A stretch of DNA of 8,316 nt from Clostridia bacterium (GTDB taxonomy: Bacteria; Bacillota; Clostridia; Oscillospirales; Acutalibacteraceae). A program made the translations under genes and the position numbers. The notes below the pieces were generated by a model that saw only the letters and a program-made list of their open reading frames with translations, was not told where the DNA came from and did not search any database. Every line of letters starts with the position of its first letter. Position 1 is the stretch's first letter. The stretch lies in the NCBI GenBank assembly GCA_017534365.1, contig JAFWCS010000413.1:1-8316 (forward strand). The letters run 5' to 3'. Below, one piece after another: positions 6,483 to 8,316 of the stretch.

Positions 6483-8192
6483 TTGAACGCTGTGATCTAC
6501 GCGCGCTACTCCTCCGACAATCAGCGGGAGGAATCCATTGAGGGTCAGATCCGAGAATGCCGCGCCTACGCGGAAAAGAACGGGATCACGATCATCAAAA
6601 ACTACATCGATCGCGCCCACACTGCCACGAACGACAATCGCCCGGATTTTCAGCGCATGATCAAGGACAGCTCAAAAGGCAATTTCGATCTTGTTCTCGT
6701 ATGGAAACTCGACCGGTTTGCCCGTAACCGTTATGACAGCGCGCATTACAAGAATCAGCTCAAGAAGAATGGAATCAAGGTGATTTCCGCAACGGAAAAC
6801 ATTGCCGACGGGCCGGATGGGATCCTTTTGGAATCCGTTCTCGAAGGCATGGCTGAATACTATTCTGCCGAACTTTCGGTCAAAGTGAAACGCGGATTGA
6901 CGGAAAACGCATTGAAGTGTAAATTCAACGGCGGCACGATGACTTTCGGATACAAGTTAGGACCCGAACAAAGCTATGAGATTGATCCTGTAAATGCACC
7001 CATTGTGCTTGATATTTTCAAACAATATGACTGCGGCAAAACCATAAAAGAGATCAGTCAATATTATTCGGAGAAAGGGCTTCCCCTGAAACCCGACATC
7101 AATTTCATAACTCGCATACTGCACAATCGCAAATATATCGGTGAATATCGCTACAATGAGATCGTTGTTTCCGACGGCATTCCGGCAATCGTTCCCGAGG
7201 ATTTGTTCAACAGAGTGCAGGATCAGCTTGCCAGAAACAAAAAAGCGCCTGCGGCCAAGCGCGGCGATGACGGATATATCCTGACGACCAAGCTGTTTTG
7301 CGGATGCTGCAAGACGTTTATGGTCGGAGAAAGCGGCAGAAGCGCATCCAAAGGAAAGGTGTATCATTATTACCGCTGTGTGAATTCCAAGAAGAAAAAG
7401 ACCTGTCAGGCAAAGCATAAATCCGTCAGAAAAGACCGAATCGAAGAAATTGTAATATCGGAAATCAAAAAGGCCGTTATGGATGATGCTTTCGTGGATG
7501 AATTTGCACGGCGCGCCTATCTCGCCCAGCAAGAGGAAAGCAGTGAACTGATCGTGCTGCGCAAAGAGCTTGCCGAAACAGAAAAAGGCATCAAAAACAT
7601 GGTGGACGCCATTCAGGCCGGGATTGTCACCGAATCAACGAAGCAGCGGCTTTCCGACCTGGAGGCAGCAAAGAAGAACCTTGAAATCAGCATCGCCAAA
7701 GAAGAAATCAAAGCGCCCCTTTTCTCGGAAGACGAAATCCGCTTTTTTATCATGCGGTTTCGAAAAATTGATTATGATTCAACGGAAGGCAGAAGACTGG
7801 TCGTAGACCGTTTTCTGAACAGCGTTGTCGTTTATGATGACGACCTTCTGATCAACCTGAACTTCAAAAACGGTGCCAAGCAGGTCAACATAAAAGAACT
7901 CGATGCCCCTGCAAAACGTTCGAACTTGCAATCGTGCTCTCCGCCACGAAAAAAGCACCGCGAAAGCGGTGCTTTTTTCATGGCGGAAACAAGAACGACC
8001 GCGCCGGTTCCGGCGCGGGGCGAGCCGCCGAAGCGCCGCCGGTGGCGGATGAAGCGAGGCGGAAGCGTAGTGAGCAACAAGTCATGCGAGCGGCAGCGAA
8101 GCAGGACGCCGATTGCGAACTTGACCGAACGAGCGAAGCGAAGTGAGACCGTTGGTTCGAGTCCAACTGTCACCACCACACGAGAAGCTTGA
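6483..8192 (+). CDS. Large serine recombinase (integrase/transposase of TnpX/TndX type)
   Basis: 569 residues as an open frame. Resolvase catalytic domain about 1-140: VIYARYSSDNQ with nucleophile Ser10 and Arg8, then VWKLDRFARNRYDS with the active-site arginines. Recombinase domain about 145-250 (GGTMTFGYKLG, ITRILHNRKYIGEYRYNE). Zinc ribbon with Cys273, Cys275/276, Cys299 and Cys308. Coiled coil about 345-415 (LRKELAETEKGIKNMVDAI). Final DNA-binding segment to about 480. Known role: cuts and rejoins DNA at attachment sites to integrate and excise an element. Residues from about 486 to the end are Arg/Lys/Pro-rich and unlike the family; they are read from a palindrome, GC-rich hairpins and an orphan tRNA tail, so the true protein probably ended near 7940 before a junction removed its stop, or carries a non-conserved tail. 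The middle of the gene is poorer in GC than the peptidase gene, consistent with transfer. Confidence 0.9.
   Translation: MNAVIYARYSSDNQREESIEGQIRECRAYAEKNGITIIKNYIDRAHTATNDNRPDFQRMIKDSSKGNFDLVLVWKLDRFARNRYDSAHYKNQLKKNGIKVISATENIADGPDGILLESVLEGMAEYYSAELSVKVKRGLTENALKCKFNGGTMTFGYKLGPEQSYEIDPVNAPIVLDIFKQYDCGKTIKEISQYYSEKGLPLKPDINFITRILHNRKYIGEYRYNEIVVSDGIPAIVPEDLFNRVQDQLARNKKAPAAKRGDDGYILTTKLFCGCCKTFMVGESGRSASKGKVYHYYRCVNSKKKKTCQAKHKSVRKDRIEEIVISEIKKAVMDDAFVDEFARRAYLAQQEESSELIVLRKELAETEKGIKNMVDAIQAGIVTESTKQRLSDLEAAKKNLEISIAKEEIKAPLFSEDEIRFFIMRFRKIDYDSTEGRRLVVDRFLNSVVVYDDDLLINLNFKNGAKQVNIKELDAPAKRSNLQSCSPPRKKHRESGAFFMAETRTTAPVPARGEPPKRRRWRMKRGGSVVSNKSCERQRSRTPIANLTERAKRSETVGSSPTVTTTREA
7940..7987. 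repeat. 48-nt near-perfect palindrome, possible bidirectional terminator or junction site
   Basis: Arms 7940-7961 and 7966-7987 pair at 21 of 22 positions around a GAAA tetraloop. The inner part is AAAAAAGCACCGC / GCGGTGCTTTTTT, the shape of a bidirectional intrinsic terminator. The outer part TCCGCCA / TGGCGGA extends the symmetry beyond a single C/A mismatch, which ordinary terminators do not need. It sits just where the recombinase loses similarity to its family. Alternatives are a REP-like mobile hairpin or part of the attachment site. Confidence 0.8.
7999..8147. repeat. GC-rich structured stretch with hairpins and a short direct repeat
   Basis: CGCGCCGGTTCCGGCGCG (8000-8017) is a perfect palindrome apart from its TT centre. 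CCGCC-GGT-GGCGG follows near 8036-8048. Two copies of GAAGCG(T/A)AGTGAG occur at 8062-8074 and 8135-8147 (12 of 13 identical). The stretch is open in both directions, which is expected of GC-rich DNA, and none of the readings resembles a known protein. It lies between the recombinase terminator and the tRNA tail and looks like non-coding repeat or junction DNA. Confidence 0.55.
8151..8178 (+). pseudogene. Orphan tRNA 3' fragment (T-arm, acceptor strand, CCA)
   Basis: GTTGG (8151-8155), TTCGAGT loop (8156-8162) and CCAAC (8163-8167) form a perfect T-arm with the invariant TTCGA. TGTCACC (8168-8174) would be the 3' acceptor strand, then A73 and CCA (8176-8178). The matching 5' acceptor strand GGTGACA and the D and anticodon arms are absent in the preceding 100 nt, so this is not a working tRNA. 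It is either a displaced tRNA end left by integration or the tail of a repeat. The amino-acid type cannot be told without the anticodon. Confidence 0.75.
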
Positions 8193-8216
8193 GGAATCAG
8201 GCTTCTCTTTCTTTTT
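8182..8216 (+). terminator. Intrinsic terminator behind the tRNA fragment
   Basis: GAGAAGCTTGA (8182-8192) pairs with TCAGGCTTCTC (8197-8207), 11 bp with one T-G wobble and loop GGAA, followed by TTTCTTTTT. The terminator begins 3 nt after the CCA, as in native tRNA genes, so the tail and terminator probably come together from a genuine tRNA locus. The recombinase frame stop lies inside it. Confidence 0.85.
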
Positions 8217-8266
8217 ACTCTCGCCCGGGGGTACTCATTTTCCGTACACAAAGCTCGGAGTGGGCA

Positions 8267-8282
8267 AGGTGACGGTTCACCT
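8267..8282. repeat. Short palindrome in the right flank
   Basis: AGGTGA-CGGT-TCACCT, a perfect 6-bp stem. It is the only structure seen in 8217-8316, a stretch without a supported gene. A short frame is open to the window end on the + strand but has no start codon or ribosome site that can be defended. Confidence 0.3.
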
Positions 8283-8316
8283 AATATCCCAAACCTTCGA
8301 TGTAAACGAAATCGCT

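Noticed and set aside
4540..7960. Direct repeats marking both ends of a mobile element
   Set aside because: Only an 8-base match (AAAAGCAC) was found by eye between the left gap and the right palindrome, which is no better than chance.
8100..8178. Complete tRNA gene
   Set aside because: Only the T-arm and 3' acceptor strand are present; no GGTGACA 5' strand and no D or anticodon arm were found upstream.
7832..8251. 139-codon minus-strand frame, and shorter ones, over the right end
   Set aside because: They read across two terminator hairpins and the reverse of the tRNA T-arm (VGLEPT from GTTGGACTCGAACC), typical of spurious calls over tRNA-related DNA.

Overview
The window looks like chromosomal DNA of a fairly GC-rich gut-type member of the Clostridia (Bacillota), probably near Oscillospirales/Ruminococcaceae. 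This is inferred from BspA-like leucine-rich-repeat proteins with CxCG tails, a secreted papain-like peptidase with a lectin-like domain, strong AGGAGG-type ribosome sites, TTG starts, consensus vegetative promoters and a Firmicutes-type GAAC-N4-GTTY box. No species is claimed. All genes lie on the + strand; no CRISPR array, rRNA gene or complete tRNA was found.

Left part (1-4625), surface/secreted proteins. The window opens inside a large BspA-like LRR protein (5' end missing) that ends at 2691 and is followed by a strong intrinsic terminator. Next is a secreted C1A (papain-like) cysteine peptidase at 2835-4511. A 10-bp inverted repeat in its leader runs into its Shine-Dalgarno. Both proteins end in the same kind of module: an HSF-x-W / CxxCG mini-domain, then a hydrophobic-aromatic helix with a basic end. 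They are probably delivered to the same place on the cell surface. The peptidase gene is followed by a terminator at 4576-4625.

Middle part (4700-5811), regulatory pair. A perfect TTGACA-N17-TATAAT promoter has a LexA/SOS-like dyad (GAACATTTGTTT) inside its spacer and a second perfect dyad just upstream. It drives a small XRE-family regulator (4811-5056), which overlaps or abuts a sigma-70-like factor ending at 5729. The start of the sigma gene is unclear. Three inverted repeats, two of them mutually exclusive, follow the sigma gene.

Right part (5832-8192), addiction plus recombination. A second perfect TTGACA-N17-TATAAT promoter precedes a tight operon of Phd/YefM-like antitoxin, RelE/ParE-like toxin (11-nt overlap) and a large serine recombinase (13 nt after the toxin stop, near-perfect Shine-Dalgarno, TTG start). 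The recombinase frame runs on past its family-typical C-terminus for about 84 codons. That extension crosses a 48-nt near-perfect palindrome, GC-rich hairpins and an orphan tRNA 3' end (T-arm, acceptor strand, CCA) with its own terminator. This looks like an element/chromosome junction or a tRNA-tailed repeat rather than coding sequence.

Overall interpretation (inference): about 4.7-7.95 kb is a compact mobile module or the end of a larger integrative element. It has an SOS-responsive XRE/sigma switch, a toxin-antitoxin pair co-transcribed with the integrase, and a structured right end. No conjugation, replication or cargo genes are visible, and no matching left attachment site was found by eye.
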